A stretch of DNA of 64,000 bases from Candidatus Goldiibacteriota bacterium HGW-Goldbacteria-1 (GCA_002839855.1 PGYV01000005.1:205824-269823); one strand, 5' to 3'. Numbered from the stretch's first letter, positions 55,728 to 63,895 are shown. Made by a program: numbers and translations. Notes: generated from the sequence alone by a model not told the origin.

Positions 55728-56867
55728 TTAACCTTCCAGGTTAATCGCGTTAAACTTTTTCTGGCTGTCAAGTCCGCCCTTAATGAAATTCCACTTGGAC
55801 ATATACTGAATGGTCATCCATGTAAGAAGTTTTGCCCTTGGTTTAATCTTAAACGCGGGGATGAAAAACTTTCCAACAAAGAAAAGCGACAAACCAAAAA
55901 GCACCGCAAGCGGGGTAAAGTTAGCAATAATACCCCCTACAAACGCGGAAACAATTAAAGTGATAAGGAAAGACAGCGACAACAGGTGCATTAAAAGCCA
56001 GTCGCCGATGTAGATAATACCCGGTATCGGGAAAGGTATCGGAATCGAAATGCCGCCAAAATAATCAATGTAAATTTCAAGCACTTTCTTGGAATGCTCC
56101 CTGATTAACAGCGGGTGTCCGTAGCCGTAGCCGTAAAGCTGTTTGTAAAACTGCTGCGGTGTGGCCCTGTGCATGTGGTCAACAATAGCGGACGGCTGAA
56201 AGAAAAGCTTAAAGCCGGCTTTTGATACGCGCAGGTTAAAGTCCACGTCTTCACCGGTAGGTTCGTGCCAGAACGCGTTGCCGATAGCCATAGCCGCTTT
56301 TTTGGAAACAGCCGCGTTGGCGGTTGCAAAAAACGGGCTTGTCTGCGAACCGTTAACTTCATGAGGAAGGTCTTTTTTAACCGGAGGATAATATCCGCCG
56401 TTCTTCATGCCAACACGATTACCTATTGAAAGAAAACCAACCTGCTCGCAGTAATTTTCAGTATCATTTTCAGCGTCTGTCCTAAGCGTATAAACTTCTC
56501 CGCCGACCATTCCAATGGTCTCATCTTTCAGGAAAGGTTCCACCATTTTTTCTATCCAGTCCTTATGCGGCGCGCAGTCCCCGTCCGTAAAAAGGATATA
56601 TTCGCCCTTAGCCACCGCTAACGCGGCGTTTCTGGCATGTCCCGGTGATTTTGAATCGGGAACAAGTTCAAGCCTGATAAATGGATATTTTTCCTGCCAT
56701 TTCTTGATGATTTCCACCGTCTTGTCCGTGGAACCACCGTCAGCAAATACAATTTCCATGCTTTCCCTTGGATAATCGACGTTTAAAAGGTACTGAATTG
56801 TTGTGTCGATTGTCCTCTCCGCGTTTCTTACCGGGGAGATAATCGTTACAAGCGGTTTCTCTGCCAT
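55728..56867 (-). CDS. Family 2 glycosyltransferase with C-terminal membrane helices
   Basis: 379 residues. GT-A fold: VTIISPVRNAERTI, VFADGGSTDKTVEII, NAALAVAKGEYILFTDGDCAPH (DxD in FTDGDCAP), FATANAAVSKKAAMAIG and EDVDFNLRVSKAG. The C-terminal part (~275-340) has two or three membrane helices (LLMHLLSLSFLITLIVSAFVGG, in part). Such processive or lipid-linked transferases build surface polysaccharides or glycolipids. Single-gene unit: GGAGGA before the ATG, terminator after. Confidence 0.92.
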   Translation of the reverse strand: MAEKPLVTIISPVRNAERTIDTTIQYLLNVDYPRESMEIVFADGGSTDKTVEIIKKWQEKYPFIRLELVPDSKSPGHARNAALAVAKGEYILFTDGDCAPHKDWIEKMVEPFLKDETIGMVGGEVYTLRTDAENDTENYCEQVGFLSIGNRVGMKNGGYYPPVKKDLPHEVNGSQTSPFFATANAAVSKKAAMAIGNAFWHEPTGEDVDFNLRVSKAGFKLFFQPSAIVDHMHRATPQQFYKQLYGYGYGHPLLIREHSKKVLEIYIDYFGGISIPIPFPIPGIIYIGDWLLMHLLSLSFLITLIVSAFVGGIIANFTPLAVLFGLSLFFVGKFFIPAFKIKPRAKLLTWMTIQYMSKWNFIKGGLDSQKKFNAINLEG

Positions 56868-56994
56868 TTACTTTCCTCCTGCAGTTCTTTATATAAGAAT
56901 TTAGCGGGCGCCGTATTCCATCCCGCTTGTTAAGTCAGAAAGGGATTATATCAGATATTGTCAAGTTTTCAAGGGGAAAATCGTTAAAGGCAGA

Positions 56995-57082
56995 AGTTTG
57001 GAGGCTTGGAAGTTTGGAGGCTTGGAAGTTTGGAGGCTTGGAGGCTTGGAGGCTTGGAAGCTTGGAGGCTTGGAGGCTTGGA
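56995..57082. repeat. 8-bp tandem repeat array, RGYTTGGA type (11 units)
   Basis: Eleven perfect-phase 8-bp units alternating AGTTTGGA, GGCTTGGA and AGCTTGGA. No gene is supported in the stretch 56868-57378: the long frames seen in all directions arise because an 8-bp repeat without a stop is open in every phase. Confidence 0.95.
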
Positions 57083-57162
57083 AGGTCGGAAGGTCGGAAG
57101 GTCGGAAGGTCGGAAGGTCGGAAGGTCGGAAGGTCGGAAGGTCGGAAGGTCGGAAGGTCGGA
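57083..57162. repeat. 8-bp tandem repeat array, AGGTCGGA (10 identical units)
   Basis: Ten identical AGGTCGGA units directly after the RGYTTGGA block, in the same phase. A decayed tail of five more 8-bp steps (ACACGAGG, GACAGAGG, GTCGGATG, CACGGAGG, GACGGAAG) runs to 57202 and matches the decayed copy at 19598-19661. Identical units suggest recent expansion. Confidence 0.95.
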
Positions 57163-57227
57163 ACACGAGGGACAGAGGGTCGGATGCACGGAGGGACGGA
57201 AGTAAGAACAAGTACAACTTCAAGTGC

Positions 57228-57251
57228 CGCACCCTGAAGGGTGCGCCTACC
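57228..57251 (+). repeat. REP-like palindrome 3
   Basis: Stem GCACCC (57229-57234) / GGGTGC (57239-57244), TGAA loop, then GC and CTACC. Sits 26 bp after the tail of the 8-bp array. Confidence 0.65.
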
Positions 57252-57275
57252 AATACATTTTATTTTTTACGCACT

Positions 57276-57299
57276 GGTAGCCGCGCCTTTTAAGGCGCG
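57276..57299 (-). repeat. REP-like palindrome 4, inverted relative to palindrome 3
   Basis: GGTAG (57276-57280) then stem CGCGCCTT (57282-57289) / AAGGCGCG (57292-57299). Palindromes 3 and 4 face each other 25 bp apart, the layout of a BIME. Confidence 0.7.
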
Positions 57300-57378
57300 T
57301 TGCTTAAATCCAAGACTTAACTGCCGCAGGACAATGCCCTATTCTACCGGGTCCAAACCTAGCTGCCTAGCTGCGTTT

Positions 57379-57816
57379 TTACGTCGGGAACTTGTATCTG
57401 CCAAGTATATTAAGTTTTTCAAGGGCGGATTCATTCATACTGATGCGAATTAAGGGGGTTTTTGAAAAGCTTATATAATGTGACTTACCGGCAATATGCG
57501 ACTGCCTTTCCTCTATTTTTATATCGCTCCACGGAACAAACAGCGGCGGATGGCCAAATCTGAAAAATAAAAGGACAGATAAATGCATCCCCAGGTCATC
57601 CACGCGGATATAAACACTTTTTTTATAACTTGACCTGTTCAGATACAAACTTGTTAAAAACCCTTTAGCCCGTGTTAACATCATTCCTTCAGGCCTTCTA
57701 TAATATTTCGCAATCGTTCCCCACCCGCTAACTAAAGATATCAGGTAGCTGAGAACTATCCAAAAAACTATAAAGGAAGCAAAAACATATTCCGTCGGAA
57801 TCCCGCACGCACGCAT
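57379..57816 (-). CDS. Small membrane protein, conserved style, function unknown
   Basis: 145 residues from the ATG at 57816, which has GGAGGG nine bases upstream; an earlier start at 57852 lacks one. One N-terminal membrane helix (YVFASFIVFWIVLSYLISLVSG), then GWGTIAKYYRRPEG, a YIRVDDLGMHLSVLLFFRFGHPPLFVPWSDI segment (in part RFGHPPLFVPWSDI) and a short C-terminal PH-like end. Proteins with this 'GWxxLAxxYR ... FRFxHPPLFIPWSDI' pattern occur in several phyla as uncharacterised proteins; the soluble half may be a PH-like bacterial domain. Confidence 0.7.
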   Translation of the reverse strand: MRACGIPTEYVFASFIVFWIVLSYLISLVSGWGTIAKYYRRPEGMMLTRAKGFLTSLYLNRSSYKKSVYIRVDDLGMHLSVLLFFRFGHPPLFVPWSDIKIEERQSHIAGKSHYISFSKTPLIRISMNESALEKLNILGRYKFPT

Positions 57817-57933
57817 ATTAAACAACCCTCCGAATTTAAAATAGAAACACAACCATCCCTTCCTGTTAACTGTTACTTTACAGTTTATCCCGGTTAATTA
57901 GAATCGATACATCAGATACTTACTTTCAAGGAT

Positions 57934-58101
57934 TTATACTTTTTTACTTTCTACCTTCAACGTCCGGCACTGTTTACCCTTTTCTTCGTCATAACCTTTA
58001 CGCGCTTTAGCGCTCTTTTCCATCAGCGTGTCAAAGTATTTGCCGGGATTTGTCCCGTAAACTTTTATTTTTCCGGTTTTGCCCACATATATTTTTTTCA
58101 T
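57934..58101 (-). CDS. Very small basic protein
   Basis: 55 residues from the ATG at 58101, seven bases after AGGAGG; the frame upstream of it (to 58170) has no ribosome-binding site. MKKIYVGKTGKIKVYG opens like a short beta-hairpin, followed by a lysine-rich helix (YFDTLMEKSAKARKGYDEEKG). No family recognised. The strong ribosome-binding site and codon use support that it is real. Confidence 0.6.
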   Translation of the reverse strand: MKKIYVGKTGKIKVYGTNPGKYFDTLMEKSAKARKGYDEEKGKQCRTLKVESKKV

Positions 58102-58180
58102 AATTGTTCCTCCTGTTAAAGTAATCGTGTCGGACCTTAAAAACAGAAAGTCAAACCATATCCGCTGCATATTGCTTCAA

Positions 58181-58207
58181 TTGCCTGCCGGATATATCCG
58201 CCGGCAA
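58181..58207. repeat. Palindrome after the ATPase gene
   Basis: TTGCC-TG-CCGGATATATCCG-C-CGGCAA: a long imperfect hairpin directly after the ATPase stop (58212), with no T-run, so a weak terminator or 3' mRNA-stabilising structure. Confidence 0.45.
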
Positions 58208-58211
58208 CTTT

Positions 58212-59429
58212 CTATCCCAGAAAACGTTCTGCCGAAGCACAAAAAAAGTCCTTGCCTTCATTTCTTAAAACACCCGGTTTTTTTATTAACTGCACAAACG
58301 GCACATTCCCAAGCGCCTCCGAAACTCTTCTATGATGCGGTTCAACCGGAGATAGCGACAACTTGCATTCAACCAAAAAAAATGGTTTTAAGTTTTTGGT
58401 AACAAGAAAATCCGTTTCCTTTCCGTCCCTCTGCCTTATGAAATGAAGGTCATATTTGTCGGCTCCACTGTCATTCCATAGGTCCAGTCTTGCTTTCAGT
58501 TCCACAGCTGCAAAATTCTCAAATCTTATGCCTTCATTCTTAACCGATGCAAAATTGTAAAAATAGAACTTTCTTTCTTTTTTAACAAGACGGTTCATAT
58601 TGCCCGTGTACGGGGCCAAGCTGAACAAGGCGTAATTCGCGGTAAGTTCCTTTATATATCCGGAAACAGTACTGAAGTTCAACTCAAGATCCTCTTTAAG
58701 TGAATTCACAGAAAGCGGCGAGCCTATTCTGCCCGGAAGAAGAAAAATAAGTTCAGAAACTTTTTCAAGATCCCTGATACGCGTAAGATCCCTCATGTCC
58801 TGTTTTATTATCCGTTCAAAGTAATAATCATGCCATTTTCTTGAAAATACATCTTCGCCTTTTAAAAGCGGTTCCGGAAAACCTGTATGTTTCATTATAG
58901 AATTTACCGCATCAAGGGAAGGCTTTGACCCGGACAACATTTTTTCCACAGTTTCAGCCGCTGTTTTTTCCGGTAATACAGTTTCGGCCTTTTTACCCGC
59001 AAGTTCCGCGGCAATCATGGGATTAAGAGAAAACACAAAATACCTTCCGGCAAGACTGTCTCCGCTTTTTCTGAAAGTATCAAGTTTTGCGCTGCCCGTA
59101 ACCACAAAGTTAAGGCGTTTTTCATATCTGTCAAACATGCCTTTTAATATATTCTTCCACTTTGGCATTTTATGAATTTCATCCATGCACACCCAGGATT
59201 TCACCCTGCCTGCGGCATGTTCGGCAAGAAAATTCGGATCTATCTTATATTTGTCACGCGTCTTTTTTTCATCCCAATTATAATAGTAATTATCATATTC
59301 CTTCGGTAATACACGCATTGCGATTGTTGTTTTACCGCATTGCCTTGGGCCTATTATAAAACGCATTTGCCTTCCAAAATCAGAAGAAAAAGCGAATTTA
59401 CTTAAAAACCGGTCTTTAAACTCATCCAT
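58212..59429 (-). CDS. AAA_14/DUF4143 ATPase
   Basis: 405 residues from the ATG at 59429, which follows GGAGGT; an earlier GTG/ATG to 59447 lies inside that site. P-loop GPRQCGKTT (27-35), Walker B SWVCMDEIHKM, sensor VVTGSAKLDTFRKSGDSLAGRY. The C-terminal DUF4143 region has a winged helix (LSVNSLKEDLELNFSTVSGY) and a PD-(D/E)xK-like core (LHFIRQRDGKETDFLVTK...FFLVECKLS). These proteins are common in archaea and many bacteria, often as solitary genes; biochemical role unknown, a DNA-related or toxin-like role is suspected. Two 32-bp palindromic modules lie directly upstream. Confidence 0.9.
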   Translation of the reverse strand: MDEFKDRFLSKFAFSSDFGRQMRFIIGPRQCGKTTIAMRVLPKEYDNYYYNWDEKKTRDKYKIDPNFLAEHAAGRVKSWVCMDEIHKMPKWKNILKGMFDRYEKRLNFVVTGSAKLDTFRKSGDSLAGRYFVFSLNPMIAAELAGKKAETVLPEKTAAETVEKMLSGSKPSLDAVNSIMKHTGFPEPLLKGEDVFSRKWHDYYFERIIKQDMRDLTRIRDLEKVSELIFLLPGRIGSPLSVNSLKEDLELNFSTVSGYIKELTANYALFSLAPYTGNMNRLVKKERKFYFYNFASVKNEGIRFENFAAVELKARLDLWNDSGADKYDLHFIRQRDGKETDFLVTKNLKPFFLVECKLSLSPVEPHHRRVSEALGNVPFVQLIKKPGVLRNEGKDFFCASAERFLG

Positions 59430-59448
59430 ATTATTACCTCCTGTCATA

Positions 59449-59480
59449 TGACATTTTTACGTATACCCGTAAATTTGTCA
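59449..59480. promoter_or_regulatory. Operator-like palindromic module 1 of the DUF4143 ATPase
   Basis: 32-bp imperfect palindrome TGACATTTTTACG...CGTAAATTTGTCA with core TATACC on the plus strand. Begins 20 bp before the ATPase ATG. On the minus strand it holds TGACA/TGTCA ends. Confidence 0.7.
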
Positions 59481-59512
59481 AGACATTTTTACGGGTATAC
59501 GTAAATTTGTCA
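59481..59512. promoter_or_regulatory. Operator-like palindromic module 2 of the DUF4143 ATPase
   Basis: Adjacent second module with the same flanks (GACATTTTTACG and CGTAAATTTGTCA) but core GGTATA, the exact reverse complement of the module 1 core. A TTGACA on the minus strand at the junction could be a -35 box, but no convincing -10 follows at 16-18 bp. Confidence 0.7.
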
Positions 59513-59542
59513 CAGGAGCAAGTCCGCTTAAAAATACAAACA

Positions 59543-59567
59543 ACGCGGCTTAAAAGCCGCGGCTACC
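59543..59567 (+). repeat. REP-like palindrome 5
   Basis: Perfect 8-bp stem CGCGGCTT (59544-59551) / AAGCCGCG (59554-59561), AA loop, then G and CTACC. Confidence 0.7.
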
Positions 59568-59614
59568 GGAGCAAAACAAATTAAACCAAACGACGGGCTG
59601 ACAAAAAAACTCCT

Positions 59615-62587
59615 TTAAAACAGCACATCCGCCTTGCTGTACGGGCAGATGTTGAAAAACGCGCAGTAGCGGCAGGTAAAAGCCGCGGGGGTGGCTTCAA
59701 ATTCCTCATTTAATATATGCCCCGCCACTTCATGTATTTTTTCCTCGTATTCCCTTATGGTTTTTTCTTTAAACGCCTTTGTCACAAGCATGGAACTTTT
59801 AAAGAAGTAAAGCCCGGCTTCATCCGGCAGCACGCCGAACATCTTTTCATACGCCAGGCAGTATAATTTCAGCTGCCTTTGAATATCCTGGCTTTTTATC
59901 TTTGATTCCGCTTTTTCTTCATCGCGGACATCGGACGTCTTATAATCCACAATAATTATTTTCCCGTCAATTTCGTCTATCCTGTCCCATCTTCCCCTTA
60001 CGCTTAACTTATCATTTAGTTTAAATTCAAAATCCTTTTCAATATATTTGGGTATTATATTATTCGCGCTTTCTTTTATATAGAAACGCTCTATTGCCTC
60101 TATCGCGGCTTCGTAATTTTTCTGCGCTTCCTGCTGCGTTAAGAAACCCGCCGGTTTCCACATGGCCTCAAATATTCCTTTTAACCCTTCAAGCGTGACC
60201 TCCCTGCCGTCCCTGCGCGCCATAAAGAATTCCGCGGACACCGCGTGCATGGCGGAACCTATCATTACATTCGGCCTGCTTCTAATCGGCATCTTAAAAA
60301 CATGCACCAGTTTGTATTTAAACGGGCATGTTAAATAATCATCTATCTGGTAATTGGAAAGTTTTAATACATCCGGGCTGACCCGCCTTTTCGCCTTCTC
60401 CAATACCGACTGCTTTTTCTCAAAATATTCAAATTTCTTATTCTTGTCGGGGGTTATGGCAAAATCATCCGGAATATCAAAGCCAATCTCCTTTAAAAAT
60501 ATGCTTATCTTTTTGCCGGGCCTGCCTTCATACTGCCTTGCCGCCGTCAGATACAGCGCGTCTTTCGCCCTTGTCACTGCAACATAAAACAACCTGCGCT
60601 CCTCTTCATGAAAATACGTGTCTTCATCCACAATATCGTGCATTATTCCTTCCGGAAACGGCAGCGCGTAATCCGCCCTTTTTCTTCCGGGAAATTTTTC
60701 CTGAATAAGCGCAGCCACAAAGACCACCTTGAATTCCAACCCTTTTGCCCTGTGAATGGACATTACCTGCACGGCATCTTCCTTAACTTCTGATATCATT
60801 TCTTCCTTGGGATTCTCCCCGGACTTTATGCTAAGGTCAATGTAATTTACAAAATTGTGCACCGTATCATATTTTTCATTTACAGAAAATCTCTTCATCA
60901 CTTCAAAAAAACCCGATATATTTGCCACAACAACGTCGGAATCCGGCGTATTTTCCTTAAAAAGAGTGTCAAGAATACGTTTCTGCTTTAAGAATTCAAG
61001 TACTATCTCCCCGGGCGATGTCTTCTCTGCCACCCTTAAAAGATAGTGGTCAATATCCTTTATAAATATCTTTATTTTTACCAGTTCCTTTTCAGGGATG
61101 TTTAATTCCGGATATTTGTCAGTCTCCCTTATCACGTCAATAACAGCGGCATTGTGTTCTTTGGCAAGGTTCCCAAGTTTGGACATAACAAAAGGGTCCA
61201 CATCATAATGTTCGGATATTATTACATCTAGCACGGGGTTAAATTCATACGGCGCGGCAAGCACCCTGCAGAAGTTTATTAAAAACTGCACTTCTTTCTT
61301 ATTATACAGCCCTTCATCACCGGCAAAAGAATACGGAATGCCCTTTCTTTCAAAAGTCTTTAAGAACATCTTCGCGTCATTTTTCGCGCGCACCAGCACG
61401 GCAAAATCACTGTATTTATAAAACCCTTTTTCCACATATTTTTTTATTTCCTGCGCGGCAAAATCCGCTTCTTCGGAATAATTCTCAAACACCCTTATAT
61501 TAAGACGGTCAAGTTTATGCTCCGGGGTGTATTTAGATATCAGGCGCTTGTCTATGTTGTACTTTATCTCCAGCCTGTCTGTATTGTTATTGATAAGTTT
61601 ATGCGCCGCGTCAAGGATAGCCTGGCATGTCCTGTAGTTATTTTTTAATACAACCATCTCCGCGCTTCTGTAATTATCCCTGAAGCCCATGATATTTGAA
61701 ATTGCCGCCCCGCGGAAACGGTATATCATCTGGTCGTCATCACCAACAGCATTAATATTGCCGTGCTCCCCCGCCAGAATTTTTATAAATTCAAACTGGG
61801 CATAATTGGTGTCCTGAAATTCATCTATAAGAATGTATTTATATTTATCCCTGTATTTTTTCAGAACAGATTTTTTTTCCTTCAATAACAGATATGGCAC
61901 AAGTATCAGGTCGCCAAAGTCCATCCTGTTTTTTTCTGTCTTTAATTCTTCATATGCTTTATAAAATCCCGCAAGTTCAAGGTGCTTTGCCGCAACTTCC
62001 CTGTCTTCATCACTTTCCGCTTTCGCGGAGAATCCTGAAGCAAACGCCTTATAATCCTGCCAGGTAATAAGATTATCTTTCAATTTGGAGATAAAACCAA
62101 TAAGCTGCCCTATATATTGTCCCGGATTGTTAAGAGGCTTGTAAATATCAAGGTCAAAACGGTCTATGTTTTCCATTATAAGTATTATGCCGTCGGTATC
62201 CCTTAAAATTTCCCAATCCGGCGCTATACGCAGTTCCGCAAAATTTTCGTTTATTATCATCCTGCCAAAAGAATGAAAAGTGGATATCTGTGTTTCTGTC
62301 ATCCCAAAAGGCACCAGTTTATCCACCCGTTCTTCCATCTCTTTGGCCGCTTTTTCAGAAAAAGTAAGCGCCACAATCTGGGAGGACAGCGCTTTATTTT
62401 CACTGATTAACCAGGCGATCCTTTCGGTTATAACTTTTGTTTTACCGGTACCGGCGCCCGCCACAATTAAAAGAGGGCCTTCCCCAAAATGAATTGCTTT
62501 AGCCTGTTCTTCATCTGAAATAATGCCGGTTGTATCAGTAATTTCAGGCTCTATTTTAACCTCTTCTGTCTTTTTCCTGGCTGTCAA
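59615..62587 (-). CDS. UvrD-type helicase with C-terminal Fe-S PD-(D/E)xK nuclease
   Basis: 990 residues from a TTG start after GGGAGAGG. Superfamily 1A helicase motifs: AGAGTGKT (43-50), LIDEFQDTN, AVGDDDQMIYRFRGA, KNNYRT, VMSIHRAKGLEFKVVF and RRLFYVAVTRAKD. The C-terminal ~230 residues are a Cas4/RecB-type nuclease: SNYQIDDYLTCPFKYKL, IGSAMHAV, GRWDRIDEIDGKIIIVDYKTSD, QLKLYCLAY. Four cysteines (one in YLTCP, three in CRYCAFFNICPY) form the usual 4Fe-4S cluster. This is a single-chain AddAB/RecB-like helicase-nuclease for double-strand-break end processing or DNA repair. No AddB partner is in the window. Confidence 0.93.
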   Translation of the reverse strand: MTARKKTEEVKIEPEITDTTGIISDEEQAKAIHFGEGPLLIVAGAGTGKTKVITERIAWLISENKALSSQIVALTFSEKAAKEMEERVDKLVPFGMTETQISTFHSFGRMIINENFAELRIAPDWEILRDTDGIILIMENIDRFDLDIYKPLNNPGQYIGQLIGFISKLKDNLITWQDYKAFASGFSAKAESDEDREVAAKHLELAGFYKAYEELKTEKNRMDFGDLILVPYLLLKEKKSVLKKYRDKYKYILIDEFQDTNYAQFEFIKILAGEHGNINAVGDDDQMIYRFRGAAISNIMGFRDNYRSAEMVVLKNNYRTCQAILDAAHKLINNNTDRLEIKYNIDKRLISKYTPEHKLDRLNIRVFENYSEEADFAAQEIKKYVEKGFYKYSDFAVLVRAKNDAKMFLKTFERKGIPYSFAGDEGLYNKKEVQFLINFCRVLAAPYEFNPVLDVIISEHYDVDPFVMSKLGNLAKEHNAAVIDVIRETDKYPELNIPEKELVKIKIFIKDIDHYLLRVAEKTSPGEIVLEFLKQKRILDTLFKENTPDSDVVVANISGFFEVMKRFSVNEKYDTVHNFVNYIDLSIKSGENPKEEMISEVKEDAVQVMSIHRAKGLEFKVVFVAALIQEKFPGRKRADYALPFPEGIMHDIVDEDTYFHEEERRLFYVAVTRAKDALYLTAARQYEGRPGKKISIFLKEIGFDIPDDFAITPDKNKKFEYFEKKQSVLEKAKRRVSPDVLKLSNYQIDDYLTCPFKYKLVHVFKMPIRSRPNVMIGSAMHAVSAEFFMARRDGREVTLEGLKGIFEAMWKPAGFLTQQEAQKNYEAAIEAIERFYIKESANNIIPKYIEKDFEFKLNDKLSVRGRWDRIDEIDGKIIIVDYKTSDVRDEEKAESKIKSQDIQRQLKLYCLAYEKMFGVLPDEAGLYFFKSSMLVTKAFKEKTIREYEEKIHEVAGHILNEEFEATPAAFTCRYCAFFNICPYSKADVLF

Positions 62588-62641
62588 TTTATTCCTCTCC
62601 CGCTGTATTTGTTTAAAATTCCCTTGCAGATAAACCAGTAT

Positions 62642-62669
62642 ATAATACTATTGAATTTATATAAAGCAA
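62642..62669 (-). promoter_or_regulatory. Possible promoter of the helicase-nuclease gene
   Basis: Minus-strand TTGCTT (62669-62664), 16-bp spacer, TATTAT (62647-62642), ~55 bp before the TTG start. Confidence 0.5.
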
Positions 62670-62745
62670 TTGTTATGCCGTAAAATCCGAGTGTAAATAA
62701 AGGTTTAAATGATTTAAACTTTGAAAGCGTCAGTTAATGACACCA

Positions 62746-63786
62746 TTACTTGTCAAATGTAAAATTATCCTTTTCAAACAATTCCACACAGGCATCCACG
62801 GCATCGCTGTAATACAGTTTTCCTCTGTTGGTTTTTATCTCATTCAAAGCAGCTTCAGCGCCAAGTGCCGCCCTGTATGGCCTTATCGAAGCCATTGCTT
62901 CCATTACATCTGCCACGCTTATTATCTTTGCTTCTATCATTATTTCATCCTGCTGCAGCCCAAGCGGATAACCGCTGCCATCCATTCTTTCGTGGTGCTG
63001 AAACACTATTTTATCAACAGGAAAAGGAAAATTGATGTTCTTTAAAATGTCATACCCAACCTGCGGATGTGTTTTTATAATACTGAATTCTATTGTGGAC
63101 AGTTTCCCGGGCTTGGATAAAATCTCCGCAGGGACATAAATCTTGCCTATATCATGAATGATGCCGCCGATAAAAATAGCATTTATGGTTTCTTTGGGAA
63201 GGTTTAGTTTTATGGCTATTGCTTTTGCAAGCTGTGCGACCCTGCGCTGATGCCCTGCCGTGTAGGGGTCACGGGTCTCCACTATCTTTTCCATTGCCAG
63301 AATTATTCCGTCTGATATTGTCTTTAATTTTTCATAGCTTTCTTCAAGTTCAAGCCGCCCCTGTCTGCGGTCCAGAATAAACCTGTTTCTTTCAATGGCG
63401 TAAAAAATTGACCTTACAAGAACGCCTGCCTCTGTTTCGCCTTTAACAAGATAGTCCTGCGCCCCTTCTTTGACCGCCTGTAAAGAAAACTCCTTATCTT
63501 CCAAACCGGTTAAGATAACAATGGCTATATCAGGAAATCTCTGCCTGAATTTGATAAGAGTATCCAAACCATTGCTGTCAGGCAGGTTCAAATCAAGAAG
63601 CACCACGTCAAATTCTTCGTTTCCCGCGATTTCCAGCGCTTCATTAAGATAATTGGCATTTTTTACATTGAACACATTCCCGGCTTCATCCCGCAGGGAT
63701 ATCTGAAGGTATTTGGCAAGGCTCTTTTCATCTTCAACAAGAAGAAGTTTTATATCCTGGCTGCCGTTAAAAGAAAATTTTGACAT
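62746..63786 (-). CDS. Response regulator with HD-GYP output (RpfG-like)
   Basis: 346 residues. Receiver domain (12-130) with VEDEK acidic pocket, phosphoacceptor D65 in VVLLDLNLPDSNG and the conserved threonine/lysine region (ILTGLEDKEF, YLVKGE). A short coiled coil leads to the HD-GYP domain (~165-340): GHQRRVAQLA, IHDIGKIYVP, KTHPQVGYDIL, QHHERMDGSGYPLGL and VADVMEAM. Phosphorylation should switch on c-di-GMP hydrolysis. No histidine kinase gene is in the window. GGAGAG precedes the ATG. Confidence 0.94.
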   Translation of the reverse strand: MSKFSFNGSQDIKLLLVEDEKSLAKYLQISLRDEAGNVFNVKNANYLNEALEIAGNEEFDVVLLDLNLPDSNGLDTLIKFRQRFPDIAIVILTGLEDKEFSLQAVKEGAQDYLVKGETEAGVLVRSIFYAIERNRFILDRRQGRLELEESYEKLKTISDGIILAMEKIVETRDPYTAGHQRRVAQLAKAIAIKLNLPKETINAIFIGGIIHDIGKIYVPAEILSKPGKLSTIEFSIIKTHPQVGYDILKNINFPFPVDKIVFQHHERMDGSGYPLGLQQDEIMIEAKIISVADVMEAMASIRPYRAALGAEAALNEIKTNRGKLYYSDAVDACVELFEKDNFTFDK

Positions 63787-63813
63787 TTGCTCTCCCTTTT
63801 CTTACCCGTGCAC

Positions 63814-63842
63814 AGTATAAACTTTTATTCCTATTTTGTCAA
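63814..63842 (-). promoter_or_regulatory. Consensus promoter of the response-regulator gene
   Basis: Minus-strand TTGACA (63842-63837), 17-bp spacer, TATACT (63819-63814). The -35 box begins inside the T-run of the upstream terminator, so the upstream gene's end and this promoter overlap. Confidence 0.85.
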
Positions 63843-63879
63843 AAAAAAAGCCCGGTAACGCTTATATGCGCCCGGGCTA
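63840..63879 (-). terminator. Rho-independent terminator of the gene at the right edge
   Basis: Minus-strand stem AGCCCGG / CCGGGCT (63878-63872 and 63855-63849), with an inner GC/GC pairing, then nine T. 17 bp after the stop codon of the gene beginning beyond the window. Confidence 0.85.
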
Positions 63880-63895
63880 TATACATTATTACCTG

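Noticed and set aside
55631-55771. N-terminal extension of the DUF6544-like protein
   Set aside because: It would run through a terminator hairpin and the neighbour's 3' end; the inner ATG with GGAGGA and a signal peptide is far better.
56995-57162. CRISPR-like array
   Set aside because: Units are 8 bp and contiguous with no spacers, and no cas genes are near.
56927-57293. Several open frames of 79-95 codons on both strands
   Set aside because: They all come from the stop-free 8-bp repeats, which are open in every phase; no ribosome-binding sites or domain content.
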